Assembly (NCBI RefSeq): GCF_011045115.1
Contig: NZ_JAAKZG010000005.1
Span: 186,001-250,000, forward strand
DNA from: Mesorhizobium zhangyense
Lineage (GTDB): Bacteria; Pseudomonadota; Alphaproteobacteria; Rhizobiales; Rhizobiaceae
Direction: 5' to 3'
DNA length: 64,000 nt
Below, piece by piece: positions 9,859 to 19,865 of the stretch. The notes beneath the pieces are model-generated. The model saw nothing but the letters and a program-made list of their open reading frames with translations, was not told the DNA's origin and searched no databases. Positions within the stretch are counted from its first letter, which is position 1; each line of letters begins with the position of its first letter. The translations under genes and the position numbers were made by a program.

Positions 9859-11190
9859 ATGTCTGGGACAGTGGTTGGGAGAGCAGGGTTTTGGCGGTTG
9901 CGCCGCGGCGTCTTCGCCGTGGCAGCGCTTGTGCTCGCCGTTGCCGTCGCCCAGGCCCAGGACGCCGACGCGATCGTCGCCGATCAGGCAGCACGCCAGG
10001 CCGAATACGAGAGCGTGTCGCAGGACATGACGCTTTCGGCCGCCAGACTGGAGCAGCTTTCCGCCGATATCGCCAAGGTCCGCAAGGATCATGCGACGAT
10101 CACCGCAGCCCTTATCCAATCAGCCAAGACCGAAAAGAAGCTCAGCGAGGATATCGACGAGATCACCGGCCGGCTCGAGGGGCTGAAGGATCAGGAAGAC
10201 GGCATCCGGCAGTCTCTGGCGGCGCGGCGCGGCGTTCTCGCGGAGGTTCTGGGCGCATTGGAGCGCATGGGGCTGAACCCGCCGCCGGCGATCCTTGTTA
10301 AGCCGGAGGATGCGCTGTCTTCGGTGCGCAGCGCCATTCTGCTCGGCGCCGTCGTGCCCGAACTGCGCTCGGAGACGGAAATTCTTCTTGCCGACATGAA
10401 GGAAATGTCGCGCGTCACCGCCTCGATCGACGCCGAGCGCCAGCGGCTGGTGGCGTCGGTCGCCGATCAATTGACGGAAAAGAAGCGGCTCAGCTTGCTG
10501 CTCGAGCAGAAGCAGCGCCTGCAGGGCGAGACCGAGACGGCGCTGAAGGAAGAGCAGAGCAATTCGGAAAAGCTTGCCGCGAAGGCAGGCAGCCTGCAGG
10601 GGCTTATCGCTTCGCTGGAAAAGCAGGCTGACGACAGCCGCAAGCAGGCGGAAGCGGAAAAAAAGGCGGAAGAACAACGCCTTGCCAGCGAGGCCGAGCG
10701 CACCGCGCCGCCCGAGGCCAATCGCCTGACCGCGACCGCGCCCTTTTCGGCCCTGCGCGGGCAGGTTTCACTGCCGGTCACCGGCCGGATCAAGAAGCGA
10801 TTCGGCGCCAAGGACGATAACGGCGGCGTGATGCATGGCGACATGGTTGCGACACAATCGGGCGCCATCGTCACCGCGCCGGCCGATGGAAGCGTATTGT
10901 ATGCGGGGCCTTTCCGTTCTTATGGACAACTCTTGATCCTGAACGCGGGCGACGGTTATCATGTCGTTCTGGCGGGCATGAGCAGAATCAGCGTCTCGCT
11001 GGGTCAGTCCGTGCTCGCGGGCGAACCGATCGGCGCGATGGGAGAGGCCAGGGTGGCTAGCACCGCGGCTTCGCCAAGTGGAAATATTGGTCCGGAGCTC
11101 TATGTTGAGTTCCGCAAGGATGGAAAACCGGTCGATCCGACCCCATGGTGGGCGGAGCGTCTTTCTGGAAGGACAGGAAATGATACGTAA
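9859..11190 (+). CDS. EnvC-like murein hydrolase activator (degenerate LytM domain)
   Basis: The ATG at 9859 gives about 443 residues with a signal sequence (RRGVFAVAALVLAVAVAQAQ). Residues ~30-310 are long Lys/Glu/Ala-rich coiled coils. A C-terminal LytM/M23-like domain runs from about residue 325 (LPVTGRIKKRFG). The zinc motifs are degenerate: the first reads MHGDMVAT without the HxxxD pattern, and the HxH site reads HVVL. This fits EnvC-type proteins, which activate amidases rather than cut peptidoglycan. Its stop overlaps the start of ctpA by 11 bases, so the two are co-translated. It is likely periplasmic and active at division. Confidence 0.85.
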   Translation: MSGTVVGRAGFWRLRRGVFAVAALVLAVAVAQAQDADAIVADQAARQAEYESVSQDMTLSAARLEQLSADIAKVRKDHATITAALIQSAKTEKKLSEDIDEITGRLEGLKDQEDGIRQSLAARRGVLAEVLGALERMGLNPPPAILVKPEDALSSVRSAILLGAVVPELRSETEILLADMKEMSRVTASIDAERQRLVASVADQLTEKKRLSLLLEQKQRLQGETETALKEEQSNSEKLAAKAGSLQGLIASLEKQADDSRKQAEAEKKAEEQRLASEAERTAPPEANRLTATAPFSALRGQVSLPVTGRIKKRFGAKDDNGGVMHGDMVATQSGAIVTAPADGSVLYAGPFRSYGQLLILNAGDGYHVVLAGMSRISVSLGQSVLAGEPIGAMGEARVASTAASPSGNIGPELYVEFRKDGKPVDPTPWWAERLSGRTGNDT

Positions 11191-12508
11191 ATTGTCGCTT
11201 CTGTTTGCAGGTGCGCTCATGGGCGCTTCTGCAATGACGCTCGTCTATGGGGCGCCGGGCTCGACAGCCAATGCGGCAGGGTCCGAGACCTATCGCCAAC
11301 TGGCGATCTTCGGCGACATTTTCGAGCGCGTGCGGGCGCAGTATGTGACGCCGCCGGATGAGAAGTCGCTGGTCGAAAGCGCCGTCAACGGCATGCTGAC
11401 CTCCCTCGATCCGCATTCGTCCTACATGAACGCGGAAGCCGCCAAGGACATGCGCGTCCAGACCAAGGGCGAGTTCGGCGGCCTCGGCATCGAAGTGACG
11501 ATGGAAAACGATCTGGTCAAGGTCATCACCCCGATCGACGACACGCCCGCAGCCAAGGCCGGTGTGCTTGCCGGCGATTTCATTGCCAAGATCGATGGCG
11601 AGGAAGTGCGCGGCCTGACGCTCAACGACGCGGTCGAGAAGATGCGCGGGCCGGTCGGCACGCCGATCAAGCTGACGATCCTGCGCGAAGGCGCCGACAA
11701 GCCGATCGAGCTGTCGGTCACGCGCGACATCATCAAGGTCAAGGCGGTGAAGTACCGCGTCGAGAACGACGTCGGCTACATGAAGATCACCTCCTTCACC
11801 GAAAAGACCTTCGACGACCTGCAGAACGCCATCGACACGATCAAGAAGCAGGTGCCGAACGACAAGCTCAAGGGTTACGTGCTCGACCTGCGCCTGAACC
11901 CGGGCGGCCTGCTCGACCAGGCGGTGAGCGTGTCCGACACGTTCCTGGACAAGGGCGAGATCGTCTCGACCCGTGGCCGCGATCCGAAGGACATCACCCG
12001 CTTTGATGCCCGTCCAGGCGACCTGATCGACGGCAAGCCGCTGATCGTGCTCGTCAATGGCGGTTCGGCCAGCGCCTCGGAAATCGTTGCCGGTGCGCTG
12101 CAGGATCATCGCCGCGCCACCGTGGTCGGCACGCAGTCCTTCGGCAAGGGTTCGGTGCAGACCATCATCCCGCTCGCCGAGAACGGCGCGCTGCGGCTGA
12201 CGACGGCGCTCTATTACACGCCGTCGGGCAAATCGATCCAGGGCAAGGGCATCACGCCTGACATCAAGGTCGACCAGCCGCTGCCGGACGACCTGAAGGG
12301 CCGCGATCTGACGCGCGGCGAGTCAGACCTGAAGGGCCATATCAAGGGCGTGGAAGAGAGCGACCAGGGTTCCGGCTCGTCGGCCTATGTGCCGCCGGAA
12401 GCCAAGGACGACATCCAGCTCAACTATGCGCTGGACCTGCTCCGTGGCAACAAGACCGACCCGGCTTTCCCGCCGAGCCCTGAAAAGGCAGTCATGAACA
12501 ACCAGTAA
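11180..12508 (+). CDS. ctpA: C-terminal processing peptidase, S41 family
   Basis: The ATG at 11180 gives 442 residues beginning MIRKLSLLFAGALMGASAMT, a signal sequence. A PDZ domain lies at ~90-170 (FGGLGIEVTMENDLVKVI, GLTLNDAVEKMRG). The S41 catalytic domain carries the nucleophile in GGSASASEIVAGALQD and the general-base Lys in SFGKGSVQT. Length matches CtpA/CtpB proteases, which act in the periplasm. Coupling to the EnvC-like gene suggests control of division or cell-wall proteins by proteolysis. A terminator follows at 12551. Confidence 0.95.
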   Translation: MIRKLSLLFAGALMGASAMTLVYGAPGSTANAAGSETYRQLAIFGDIFERVRAQYVTPPDEKSLVESAVNGMLTSLDPHSSYMNAEAAKDMRVQTKGEFGGLGIEVTMENDLVKVITPIDDTPAAKAGVLAGDFIAKIDGEEVRGLTLNDAVEKMRGPVGTPIKLTILREGADKPIELSVTRDIIKVKAVKYRVENDVGYMKITSFTEKTFDDLQNAIDTIKKQVPNDKLKGYVLDLRLNPGGLLDQAVSVSDTFLDKGEIVSTRGRDPKDITRFDARPGDLIDGKPLIVLVNGGSASASEIVAGALQDHRRATVVGTQSFGKGSVQTIIPLAENGALRLTTALYYTPSGKSIQGKGITPDIKVDQPLPDDLKGRDLTRGESDLKGHIKGVEESDQGSGSSAYVPPEAKDDIQLNYALDLLRGNKTDPAFPPSPEKAVMNNQ

Positions 12509-12550
12509 GCGCTGCCGGGCAGACGCCATCTGCTGCAGTGTTTGAAATGC

Positions 12551-12582
12551 AAATCCGCCGGAAATTTCCGGCGGATTTTTTT
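12551..12582 (+). terminator. Rho-independent terminator after ctpA
   Basis: AAATCCGCCGGAAA and TTTCCGGCGGATTT form a near-perfect stem followed by a T-run of seven. It lies 43 bases past the ctpA stop and is one of the clearest terminators in the window. Confidence 0.9.
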
Positions 12583-12718
12583 ATGGCGCGGCTTCTCGCC
12601 GATATCCCTCTGAGCAAACGAAAAACGGGGTTTCTCAAGCAGCACGCTCTTTAGTTGGGCGGCGGATTCTGCGACAACGGATATCCGTTGTCCGGTCCGA
12701 TTCTCTAAGGAATACGGC

Positions 12719-13882
12719 TTGTCCGATAAGGAAATCGATCGCCCGCTAGGTCAGGCTGCCGCTGTGTCGCGCCGGTCATCGCGCGGCTTTTCGCTGCGCG
12801 CCGGTCCAGCCGTGCTGGTGCTGGCGGCAATCGCGATCGTTGCCGGCTCCAGTTTGATCGCCTTTCGGGAACGGCCGTTCCGCAATCCGTCGCTGGTTGC
12901 CGTTTCGACGCCGCAGGTGACAGAGCCGGCAAAGGTGGAGGCTGCTGCTCCGGCAGCACCCGAGAACACGGCTAGCCAGCCCACCGATGGCCCATCCATC
13001 ATTCATGTCGAACCGCCGCAGGGGGCTTCGAACGGCGTCGTCGTCATCCGCGACCCCTCCGCACTGGGCCAGAACCTGCGCGTTGCGCATCTGCCCGACA
13101 AGGCGCTGATCGAGCAGAGCGAAACGGGGCCCCTGCCGATCCGCGCTGCTGACGGCCGGCGGCCGTTCGATGTCTATGCGCGGCCATGGTCCGGCGCGCG
13201 CGGCGCGCGTGTGGCGATCGTCATCGGCGGTCTTGGCCTGTCGCAGACCGGCACGCAGCAGGCAATCGCCAAGCTGCCGCCGGAAGTCACGCTGGCCTTT
13301 GCGCCGGGGGGCAACAGCATCAGCCGCTGGATGCAGGAAGGCCGCCGCAAGGGCCACGAGATCGTCATGCAGGTGGCGCTGGAGCCTTTCGATTATCCCA
13401 ACGTCAATCCGGGCCGCAACACGCTGACTGTGGCGGCACCCGCCGCCGAGAATTTGAAGAACCTGCGCTGGACCCTGTCGCGCACGACCAACTACACCGG
13501 CGTGATGAACTATATGGGCGCGCGGTTTGCCGCCGACGCGGCAGCGATGGGGCCGGTCATGGCCGAACTCGGCAAGCGCGGCCTGCTCTATCTCGACGAT
13601 GGCTCGACGGCGCGCAGCGTGGCGCCGGAACTGGCGCTGAAGAACCGCGTGCCGGTCGCCGTCGCCGATGCCACGATCGATGCGGTGCGCGACCGTGGCG
13701 AAATCCTGAAGAAACTCGACCAACTCGAAAGCACGGCGCGCGCCAAGGGCTTTGCCATCGGCACGGGATCGGCCTTCGACATGACAGTCGATGCCGTCTC
13801 CTCCTGGGTCGAGGAAGCAAAGCGGCGCGGCATCGAAATCGTGCCGATCTCGGCACTCGCCACCGACCCGGAACGCGGCTGA
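12719..13882 (+). CDS. Divergent polysaccharide deacetylase family protein
   Basis: The frame opens at TTG 12719 ([11 protein letters not shown]) after AAGGAA and encodes 387 residues. One N-terminal transmembrane/signal segment ([18 protein letters not shown], ~35-55) is followed by a Pro/Ala-rich linker. The divergent deacetylase domain covers ~160-387: [45 protein letters not shown] and [10 protein letters not shown]. These match the YibQ-like family found beside envC-ctpA in many Proteobacteria. Substrate and activity are unproven in the family; position suggests a periplasmic role in envelope remodelling. rppH starts nine bases after its stop. Confidence 0.88.
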   Translation: MSDKEIDRPLGQAAAVSRRSSRGFSLRAGPAVLVLAAIAIVAGSSLIAFRERPFRNPSLVAVSTPQVTEPAKVEAAAPAAPENTASQPTDGPSIIHVEPPQGASNGVVVIRDPSALGQNLRVAHLPDKALIEQSETGPLPIRAADGRRPFDVYARPWSGARGARVAIVIGGLGLSQTGTQQAIAKLPPEVTLAFAPGGNSISRWMQEGRRKGHEIVMQVALEPFDYPNVNPGRNTLTVAAPAAENLKNLRWTLSRTTNYTGVMNYMGARFAADAAAMGPVMAELGKRGLLYLDDGSTARSVAPELALKNRVPVAVADATIDAVRDRGEILKKLDQLESTARAKGFAIGTGSAFDMTVDAVSSWVEEAKRRGIEIVPISALATDPERG

Positions 13883-13890
13883 AGGACATC

Positions 13891-14409
13891 ATGGCAAAGA
13901 AGAAAATCGATCCGGAATCACTGCCCTATCGCCCTTGCGTCGGCATCATGGTGCTGAATGGCGACGGGCTGGTCTGGTCCGGCCATCGCATCGCCGAACC
14001 GGACAGCGAGATGGCGGGCGCCGACAAGCTCTGGCAGATGCCGCAGGGCGGCATCGACAAGGGTGAGGACCCGCTGCCGGCGGCCCTGCGCGAGCTCTAC
14101 GAGGAAACCGGCATGCGCAGCGTCTCGCTGCTGGCCGAAGCGCCGCGTTGGATCAATTACGACCTGCCCGCCGACAAGCTCGGCATCGCATTCAAGGGCA
14201 AATATCGCGGCCAGACGCAAAGATGGTTCGCCTTCCGCTTCGAAGGCAACGAAAGCGAAATCGCCATCAACCCGCCGCCTGGCGGGCATGAGCCGGAATT
14301 CGACGACTGGGCGTGGAAGCCGATGACCGACCTGCCCGAGCTGATCGTGCCGTTCAAGCGCAAGCTCTATGAGGAGGTCGTCGCGGCCTTCCGCCATCTG
14401 GCGCCGTGA
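13891..14409 (+). CDS. rppH: RNA pyrophosphohydrolase (Nudix)
   Basis: The ATG at 13891 gives 172 residues starting [20 protein letters not shown], typical of alphaproteobacterial RppH. The Nudix box reads [20 protein letters not shown] followed by TG, with all the key Glu residues. [10 protein letters not shown] and [21 protein letters not shown] match RppH C-terminal motifs. RppH converts 5'-triphosphate RNA to monophosphate and triggers RNase E decay. It is the last gene of the envC-ctpA-deacetylase-rppH order. Confidence 0.95.
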   Translation: MAKKKIDPESLPYRPCVGIMVLNGDGLVWSGHRIAEPDSEMAGADKLWQMPQGGIDKGEDPLPAALRELYEETGMRSVSLLAEAPRWINYDLPADKLGIAFKGKYRGQTQRWFAFRFEGNESEIAINPPPGGHEPEFDDWAWKPMTDLPELIVPFKRKLYEEVVAAFRHLAP

Positions 14410-14611
14410 TAGGCGCGGGCTGAGGCCTCCGCCGACACCTCTGATAAATTCCCCGCGCGCGCGGCGTTTCGCCGTCGCCTGATCCAACGTAAGCTGCGCT
14501 TTCGCTGCAAGCTGATGTTGCAGTGCAACCTTGTTTGCATTATGGGAGGTTTACGCACGATCCTCGAAGAATACACAGTTTATTGAAAGGATTTGGCGTA
14601 ATTTTGGTATA

Positions 14612-14643
14612 TTGCGCAAACAATCATCTAAAGTTGATGATTG
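14612..14643 (+). promoter_or_regulatory. Palindromes upstream of alr, possible Lrp/AsnC-type site
   Basis: TTGCGCAA (14612-14619) is a perfect palindrome. CAATCATC (14621-14628) and GATGATTG (14636-14643) form a second dyad with a seven-base spacer. They lie in an A/T-rich stretch 30-60 bases before alr, just after a promoter-like TATATT. Alanine-catabolic alr-dadA operons are usually under Lrp-type control, but no such regulator is encoded nearby, so this is inference. Confidence 0.4.
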
Positions 14644-14672
14644 CGCGCTGAAATCTGAGGATTTCGAGCGGA

Positions 14673-15806
14673 ATGGACCGGGACGACGCAAGAAAATGCG
14701 AAACATCGCAGCCGAGCCTCGCGGAGGCGGGTGCGTTGCTGACGATCGACCTCTCGGCGTTGCGCGAAAACTACCGGCTGCTGAAGAGCCATCTCGGAGC
14801 AACGCGCTGCGCCGGCGTGGTCAAGGCCGATGGCTATGGGCTGGGTGCGGCCGAAGTGGCGAAGGCACTGCTTGCCGAGGGATGCGACACGTTCTTCGTT
14901 GCGCATCTCGGCGAAGGGCTGACCCTGCGCGCCGTGCTCAGTGATGGTCCCGAAATCTACATCCTGAACGGCACGCCGCCCGGCGCGGAAGCTGAAGCTG
15001 CCGCCGCTGATCTGATCACGATAGCCAACAGCCTCGAGCAACTTGCCGCCTGGGCTGCCGCGGCGAGGGCACTCGGCAGGAAGCTGCCGGTGGCGCTTCA
15101 GGTCGACAGCGGCATGTCGCGGCTCGGCATGATGCCGGGAGAGGTCGAGACGCTGGCGCGGAATCCGGGCCTGCTGGAAGGCGTCGAGGTCAGACTGGTG
15201 ATGAGCCATCTCGCCTGCGCCGACGAGCCGGAGCATCCGGCCAATGCCGCGCAGAAAAAGGCGTTCGATCTCCTGCGTTCGCTGCTGCCGGCGGCACCTG
15301 CTTCGCTCACCAATTCGTCGGGCATATTTCTCGGGCCGGACTATCATTACGATCTCGCTCGGCCGGGTGCGGCGCTCTACGGCATCAATCCGACGCCGGG
15401 CAAGCCGAACCCGATGCGCGAGGTCATCCGGCTTTCGGCAAAGGTGATCCAGACGCGCACGCTGGAGGCCGATATCGGCGTCGGCTACGGCCACACCTTC
15501 CGTACCACCGGGCCGCTGCGGGCCGCGACGATCTCGCTCGGCTATGCCGATGGCTGGCACCGCCGCGCGGCGGCGGGTGCTTTCTTCAACGGCGTCAGGC
15601 TGCCCTTCGTCGGCCGCGTCTCGATGGACAGCATCATCATCGACATCTCGGCGCTGCCCGAAGGCGCGCTGAAGGCCGGCGATCTGGTCGAGATGATCGG
15701 CAGCCACCAGACGGTGGACGACGTTGCCGGTCATGCCGGCACCATCGGCTACGAGGTGCTGACCGGGCTCGGCCATCGTTTTCATCGGATTTACGAAGGC
15801 GGCTGA
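14673..15806 (+). CDS. alr: Alanine racemase
   Basis: This 377-residue PLP enzyme has the cofactor lysine in [11 protein letters not shown] (~residue 50), [28 protein letters not shown], the catalytic-Tyr block [12 protein letters not shown] and the C-terminal [11 protein letters not shown]. It interconverts L- and D-alanine. Coupling to dadA 41 bases downstream suggests the catabolic isozyme (dadX role) rather than the one dedicated to cell-wall supply. It follows a 263-base gap holding the dyads described separately. Confidence 0.95.
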   Translation: MDRDDARKCETSQPSLAEAGALLTIDLSALRENYRLLKSHLGATRCAGVVKADGYGLGAAEVAKALLAEGCDTFFVAHLGEGLTLRAVLSDGPEIYILNGTPPGAEAEAAAADLITIANSLEQLAAWAAAARALGRKLPVALQVDSGMSRLGMMPGEVETLARNPGLLEGVEVRLVMSHLACADEPEHPANAAQKKAFDLLRSLLPAAPASLTNSSGIFLGPDYHYDLARPGAALYGINPTPGKPNPMREVIRLSAKVIQTRTLEADIGVGYGHTFRTTGPLRAATISLGYADGWHRRAAAGAFFNGVRLPFVGRVSMDSIIIDISALPEGALKAGDLVEMIGSHQTVDDVAGHAGTIGYEVLTGLGHRFHRIYEGG

Positions 15807-15847
15807 GGGGGCTCTCCCGCCGCAGGCAATTTTCAAGGGGTTCTGCA

Positions 15848-17101
15848 ATGAAGGTTCTTGTTCTGGGAAGCGGCGTGGTGGGTATCACCAGCGCGCATTA
15901 TCTGGCGGAAGCCGGCCATGAGGTCGAGGTGGTGGACCGCCAGAGCGGCCCGGCGCTGGAAACCAGCTTCGCCAATGCCGGCGAAGTGTCGCCCGGCTAC
16001 TCCTCGCCCTGGGCCGGGCCCGGCATTCCGATGAAGGCGATCAAATGGCTGCTGATGCGCCATGGCCCGCTGGTCGTTCGCCCGAAATTCGATCCGGCGA
16101 TGTGGTTGTGGCTGTTGAAGATGCTCGGCAACTGCACCTCGGCGCGCTACGCCGTCAACAAGGCGCGCATGGTGCCGATTGCCGAATACAGCCGCGACAT
16201 GCTGATGGCGTTGCGCGCCTCGACCGGCATCGCCTATGACGAGCGCAGCCAGGGCACGCTGCAGCTTTTCCGCACGCAGAAGCAGCTCGACGGCATTGGC
16301 GGCGACGTCGAGGTGCTGAAGCAGTTCGGCGTGCCGTTCGAGGTGCTGGACCCTGCCGGCTGCATCGGCGCTGAGCCGGCGCTGGCCGCCGTGAAAGGAA
16401 AATTCGTCGGCGGCCTGCGGCTGCCGGGCGACGAGACGGGTGACTGCCAGATGTTCACCGAGCGTCTGGCCGCGCATTGCGCCGGGCGCGGCGTGAGCTT
16501 CCGTTTCAACACGAAGATCGAGAAGATCATCACCGAAGGCGGGCGGATCACCGGCGTCGCCACCAGCGCCGGGGTGCTGACCGCCGACGCCTATGTCGTG
16601 GCGCTTGGCAGCTATTCGCCGATCATTTTGAAGCCGCTAGGGCTTTCCGTGCCGGTTTATCCCGTAAAGGGCTATTCCATCACCGTGCCGATCACCAATG
16701 CTGACGGCGCTCCGGTCTCGACGGTCATGGACGAAACCTACAAGGTCGCGATCACGCGTCTCGGCGACCGCATCCGCGTCGGCGGCACCGCGGAAATCTC
16801 GGGCTACGACCTCAGCCTGCACCAGGCGCGGCGCGACACGCTGGAACATTCGGTCTCCGACCTGTTCCCGAATGGCGGCGCGGTGAAGGAAGCGAGCTTC
16901 TGGTGCGGCCTGCGCCCGATGACGCCGGACGGCCCGCCGATCATCGGCAAGACGCGCTATGACAATCTCTTCCTCAACACCGGCCACGGCACACTCGGCT
17001 GGACCATGTCCTGCGGCTCGGGCCGTGTGCTTGCCGATATCGTCTCCGGCAAGACGCCGGAGATCGATACGGGCGCACTCAACCTCAGCCGCTACGGCTA
17101 A
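15848..17101 (+). CDS. dadA: D-amino acid dehydrogenase (D-alanine dehydrogenase)
   Basis: The 417-residue FAD enzyme begins [20 protein letters not shown], the Rossmann GxGxxG dinucleotide site. [19 protein letters not shown] is the DadA signature after the FAD site, and [18 protein letters not shown] with [17 protein letters not shown] forms the C-terminal FAD-binding end. It oxidises D-alanine and other D-amino acids to keto acids and ammonia, passing electrons to the respiratory chain at the inner membrane. With alr it gives an L-Ala to D-Ala to pyruvate route. It converges with the LysR gene. Confidence 0.95.
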   Translation: MKVLVLGSGVVGITSAHYLAEAGHEVEVVDRQSGPALETSFANAGEVSPGYSSPWAGPGIPMKAIKWLLMRHGPLVVRPKFDPAMWLWLLKMLGNCTSARYAVNKARMVPIAEYSRDMLMALRASTGIAYDERSQGTLQLFRTQKQLDGIGGDVEVLKQFGVPFEVLDPAGCIGAEPALAAVKGKFVGGLRLPGDETGDCQMFTERLAAHCAGRGVSFRFNTKIEKIITEGGRITGVATSAGVLTADAYVVALGSYSPIILKPLGLSVPVYPVKGYSITVPITNADGAPVSTVMDETYKVAITRLGDRIRVGGTAEISGYDLSLHQARRDTLEHSVSDLFPNGGAVKEASFWCGLRPMTPDGPPIIGKTRYDNLFLNTGHGTLGWTMSCGSGRVLADIVSGKTPEIDTGALNLSRYG

Positions 17102-17116
17102 ACTGTCCCCGGTGCA

Positions 17117-17998
17117 TTACACGAACAGCGCGCGCTCCGCTTCCACCGCCTTGGTGATGTAGCCGGCGACAGTCTGGATGCGGCGCAACGGGCGAACGGA
17201 TTCGTGGTAGACGAGCCAATAGGCGCGGCGGATTGGTTTTGCCGCTGGCACCGGCACGAGTTCGGGCAGCGAGCGAGCAATGAAGGTGTGTAGCATGCCG
17301 ATGCCCGCACCCGCCCGCACTGCCTCGGTCTGGCCGAGGCTCGACGAGATGGAAAAGCCGGCGTTCCATTCGGGGCTGAATTCTGCGGCGTAGTCGAGCG
17401 AGGGGCTGACGACGAGGTCCGGCACATAGCCGACGAGGCGATGGTTTGCGAGTTCAGCCACTGTTTGCGGCAGGCCGTTTTCCTCGGCATAGGCGCGCGA
17501 GGCGAAGAGGCCGAGCGTGTAGTCGACCAGCTTGCCGGCAACGAGGCGGCCTTCGCTCGGCCGCTCGACGGTGATGGCGATGTCGGCCTCGCGCCGCGAC
17601 AGCGAGAAGGAGCGCGGCACCGGCACCAGCTGGATCTTCAGGTCGCGGTGCATTGCGGTGAGTTTTCCGAGGCGCGATGCAAGGAACGCAACGCCGATGC
17701 CGTCCGGCGCGCCGATGCGCACGGTGCCCGAAACCGCGTCGCCTTCGCCGGCGATCTCGGCACGTGCGGAGATCATGTCGGCTTCCATGCGCTCGGCGAC
17801 TTCCAGAAAACGCTCGCCGGCGGGCGTCAACTCGCTGCCGGTGGTCAGCCGCCGAAACAGCTTTGTATTGAGCGCTTCCTCAAGAGCGACGACTCGGCGC
17901 GACACGGTGGCGTGGTTGAGTTCCAGCCGGCGTGCAGCACCGAGGATCTGGCCGGCGCGGGCGACCGCGAGGAATATTCTGACATCGTCCCAGTTCAT
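17117..17998 (-). CDS. LysR-family transcriptional regulator
   Basis: The ATG at 17998, preceded by GGAGG, gives 293 residues; the frame extends to 18022 without a better start. The winged HTH (MNWDDVRIFLAVARAGQILG, LNHATVSRRVVALEEAL) is N-terminal and the rest is a LysR effector domain. It lacks the common QPALS variant of the recognition helix, using HATVSRR as in VtlR/GbpR-like rhizobial regulators. It is divergent from mmsA with about 200 bases between them, so control of mmsA is likely but unproven. Confidence 0.88.
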   Translation of the reverse strand: MNWDDVRIFLAVARAGQILGAARRLELNHATVSRRVVALEEALNTKLFRRLTTGSELTPAGERFLEVAERMEADMISARAEIAGEGDAVSGTVRIGAPDGIGVAFLASRLGKLTAMHRDLKIQLVPVPRSFSLSRREADIAITVERPSEGRLVAGKLVDYTLGLFASRAYAEENGLPQTVAELANHRLVGYVPDLVVSPSLDYAAEFSPEWNAGFSISSSLGQTEAVRAGAGIGMLHTFIARSLPELVPVPAAKPIRRAYWLVYHESVRPLRRIQTVAGYITKAVEAERALFV

Positions 17999-18022
17999 GG
18001 TTCCTCCGTTGCGGCAAGCCAT

Positions 18023-18046
18023 CTTCTCCCCGTGAACAGGGAGAAG
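18023..18046. repeat. Short CTTCTCCCC palindrome (single copy)
   Basis: CTTCTCCCCGTGAACAGGGAGAAG is nearly identical to one arm of the element at 46301-46430. It lies just upstream of the LysR start and may extend transcripts with a hairpin. It appears to be one unit of a dispersed rhizobial intergenic repeat. Confidence 0.6.
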
Positions 18047-18202
18047 GAAGTGCCGGCGCGTCCTCTTATTTGCATTAAATCATATTCAGCACCGCTCTGT
18101 ACTCTACTTTCTGCACAACGGTTGGTTTTTCGCTCGCGTTGCAATGCGCGCGACAAAGCGGGAAGATGGCCCCACTGAACAAAATCCCCAGGGAGAGAAA
18201 TC

Positions 18203-19699
18203 ATGGTCGACTACGGTCATTTCATCGGCGGCAAGCATGTCGCGGGAGCCAGCGGGCGCAAGCAGGACGTGATGCAGCCGATGGATGGCACGGTGCGCGG
18301 CACGGTGGCGCTGGCATCGGCTGCCGAACTGCGCGCAGCCGTCGAGAACGCCAAGGCCGCTCAGGTCGGCTGGGCCGCGACCAACCCGCAGCGCCGCGCG
18401 CGCGTGCTGATGAAATTCCTCGAACTGGCCAACCGCGAATATGATTCACTGGCCGAACTTCTGGCCCGCGAGCATGGCAAGACCATTGCCGACGCCAAGG
18501 GCGACATCCAGCGCGGCCTCGAAGTGATCGAGGTCTGCATCGGCGCGCCGCATATGATGAAGGGCGAATTCACCGACAATGCCGGCACCGGCATCGATGT
18601 TTACTCGATGCGCCAGCCGCTCGGCGTCGTTGCCGGCATCACCCCGTTCAACTTCCCGGCCATGATCCCGCTGTGGAAGATCGGCCCGGCGCTCGCCTGC
18701 GGCAACGCCTTCATCCTCAAGCCTTCCGAGCGTGATCCGGGCGTGCCGCTGCGCATTGCCGAACTGTTCCTCGAGGCCGGCCTGCCGGCTGGCGTGCTCA
18801 ACGTCGTCAATGGCGACAAGACGGTGGTCGACGCCATTCTCGACGATCCTGACATCAAGGCCATCGGGTTCGTCGGCTCGACGCCGATCGCGCAGTACAT
18901 CTATTCGCGCGGCTGCGCCAACGGCAAGCGCGTGCAGTGCTTCGGCGGTGCCAAGAACCACATGATCATCATGCCCGACGCCGACATGGACCAGACCGTC
19001 GACGCCCTCATCGGCGCCGGCTACGGCTCGGCCGGCGAGCGTTGCATGGCCATCTCGGTTGCCGTTCCCGTCGGTGAGGATACCGCCAACCGCCTGATGG
19101 AAAAGCTGGTTCCCCGCGTCGAAAGCCTGAAGGTCGGCCCCTCGACAGATTCCTCGGCCGATTTCGGTCCTGTCGTGACAGCGCAGGCGCTGGAGCGTAT
19201 CAAGGGTTACGTCGACATCGGCGTGAAAGAAGGCGCCAAGCTCGTCGTCGACGGACGCGGCTTCAAGATGCAGGGCTATGAGAACGGCTACTACATGGGC
19301 GGCTGCCTGTTCGACAATGTTACCGCCGACATGCGCATCTACAAGGAAGAAATCTTTGGGCCTGTGCTCTCGGTCGTCCGCGCGCCGACCTACGAAAACG
19401 CCATCAAGCTCGCCAACGATCATGAAATGGGCAATGGCGTCGCCATCTTCACCCGCGACGGCGATGCGGCACGCGATTTTGCATCCCGCGTTCAGGTCGG
19501 CATGGTCGGCGTGAACGTGCCGATCCCGGTGCCGATCGCCTACTACACCTTCGGCGGCTGGAAGGCTTCGTCCTTCGGTGACCTCAACCAGCACGGCGCG
19601 GACGCCTTCCGCTTCTACACCAAGACCAAGACGGTCACCTCGCGTTGGCCTTCGGGTGTGAAGGATGGGGCTGAGTTCGTCATTCCGACGATGAACTAG
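18203..19699 (+). CDS. mmsA: CoA-acylating methylmalonate-semialdehyde dehydrogenase
   Basis: The 498-residue aldehyde dehydrogenase has NAD-site GITPFNFPAMIPLWKIGPAL, FVGSTPIAQYIY and the catalytic-Cys block GYGSAGERCMAISVAVPVG, which is diagnostic of MmsA. The C-terminus SLNQHG-like segment (FGDLNQHGADAFRFYTKTKT) also fits. The enzyme converts methylmalonate or malonate semialdehyde to propionyl- or acetyl-CoA in valine, thymine and inositol breakdown. GAGAGAAATC precedes the ATG. It faces a LysR gene. It is not the ketoglutarate-semialdehyde dehydrogenase that the adjacent hydroxyproline pathway needs, judging by the MmsA motifs. Confidence 0.95.
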   Translation: MVDYGHFIGGKHVAGASGRKQDVMQPMDGTVRGTVALASAAELRAAVENAKAAQVGWAATNPQRRARVLMKFLELANREYDSLAELLAREHGKTIADAKGDIQRGLEVIEVCIGAPHMMKGEFTDNAGTGIDVYSMRQPLGVVAGITPFNFPAMIPLWKIGPALACGNAFILKPSERDPGVPLRIAELFLEAGLPAGVLNVVNGDKTVVDAILDDPDIKAIGFVGSTPIAQYIYSRGCANGKRVQCFGGAKNHMIIMPDADMDQTVDALIGAGYGSAGERCMAISVAVPVGEDTANRLMEKLVPRVESLKVGPSTDSSADFGPVVTAQALERIKGYVDIGVKEGAKLVVDGRGFKMQGYENGYYMGGCLFDNVTADMRIYKEEIFGPVLSVVRAPTYENAIKLANDHEMGNGVAIFTRDGDAARDFASRVQVGMVGVNVPIPVPIAYYTFGGWKASSFGDLNQHGADAFRFYTKTKTVTSRWPSGVKDGAEFVIPTMN

Positions 19700-19830
19700 A
19701 GACCGCCCGCTAACTCTACCCTGCTGGCCATCTGACGCGGTTTTCTGCGCTTCCGGTGCTCACGTACTTAAATGTACGCTTCGCTCCGGTTCTCGAAAAC
19801 CACCCCATATGACTCAGCAGGGCGAGTTAT
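19698..19830 (+). repeat. Structured 3' element after mmsA (two-part repeat)
   Basis: Immediately after the mmsA stop, CTAACTCTACCCTGCTG (19710-19726) pairs imperfectly with CAGCAGGGCGAGTTAT (19815-19830). Enclosed at 19741-19804 is a 64-base unit that recurs inverted at 57010-57074. The outer left part recurs after pyc at 34764. The whole could fold as a long branched hairpin. Confidence 0.7.
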
Positions 19831-19865
19831 CAAGCAGCCTCCGGGCCTGCGATGAATTGATTTCA

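Noticed and set aside
18203-19699. mmsA as the missing hydroxyproline-pathway dehydrogenase
   Set aside because: The catalytic block GSAGERCMAISVAVPVG is specific to CoA-acylating MmsA, and the gene is separated from the operon by a terminator and repeats.
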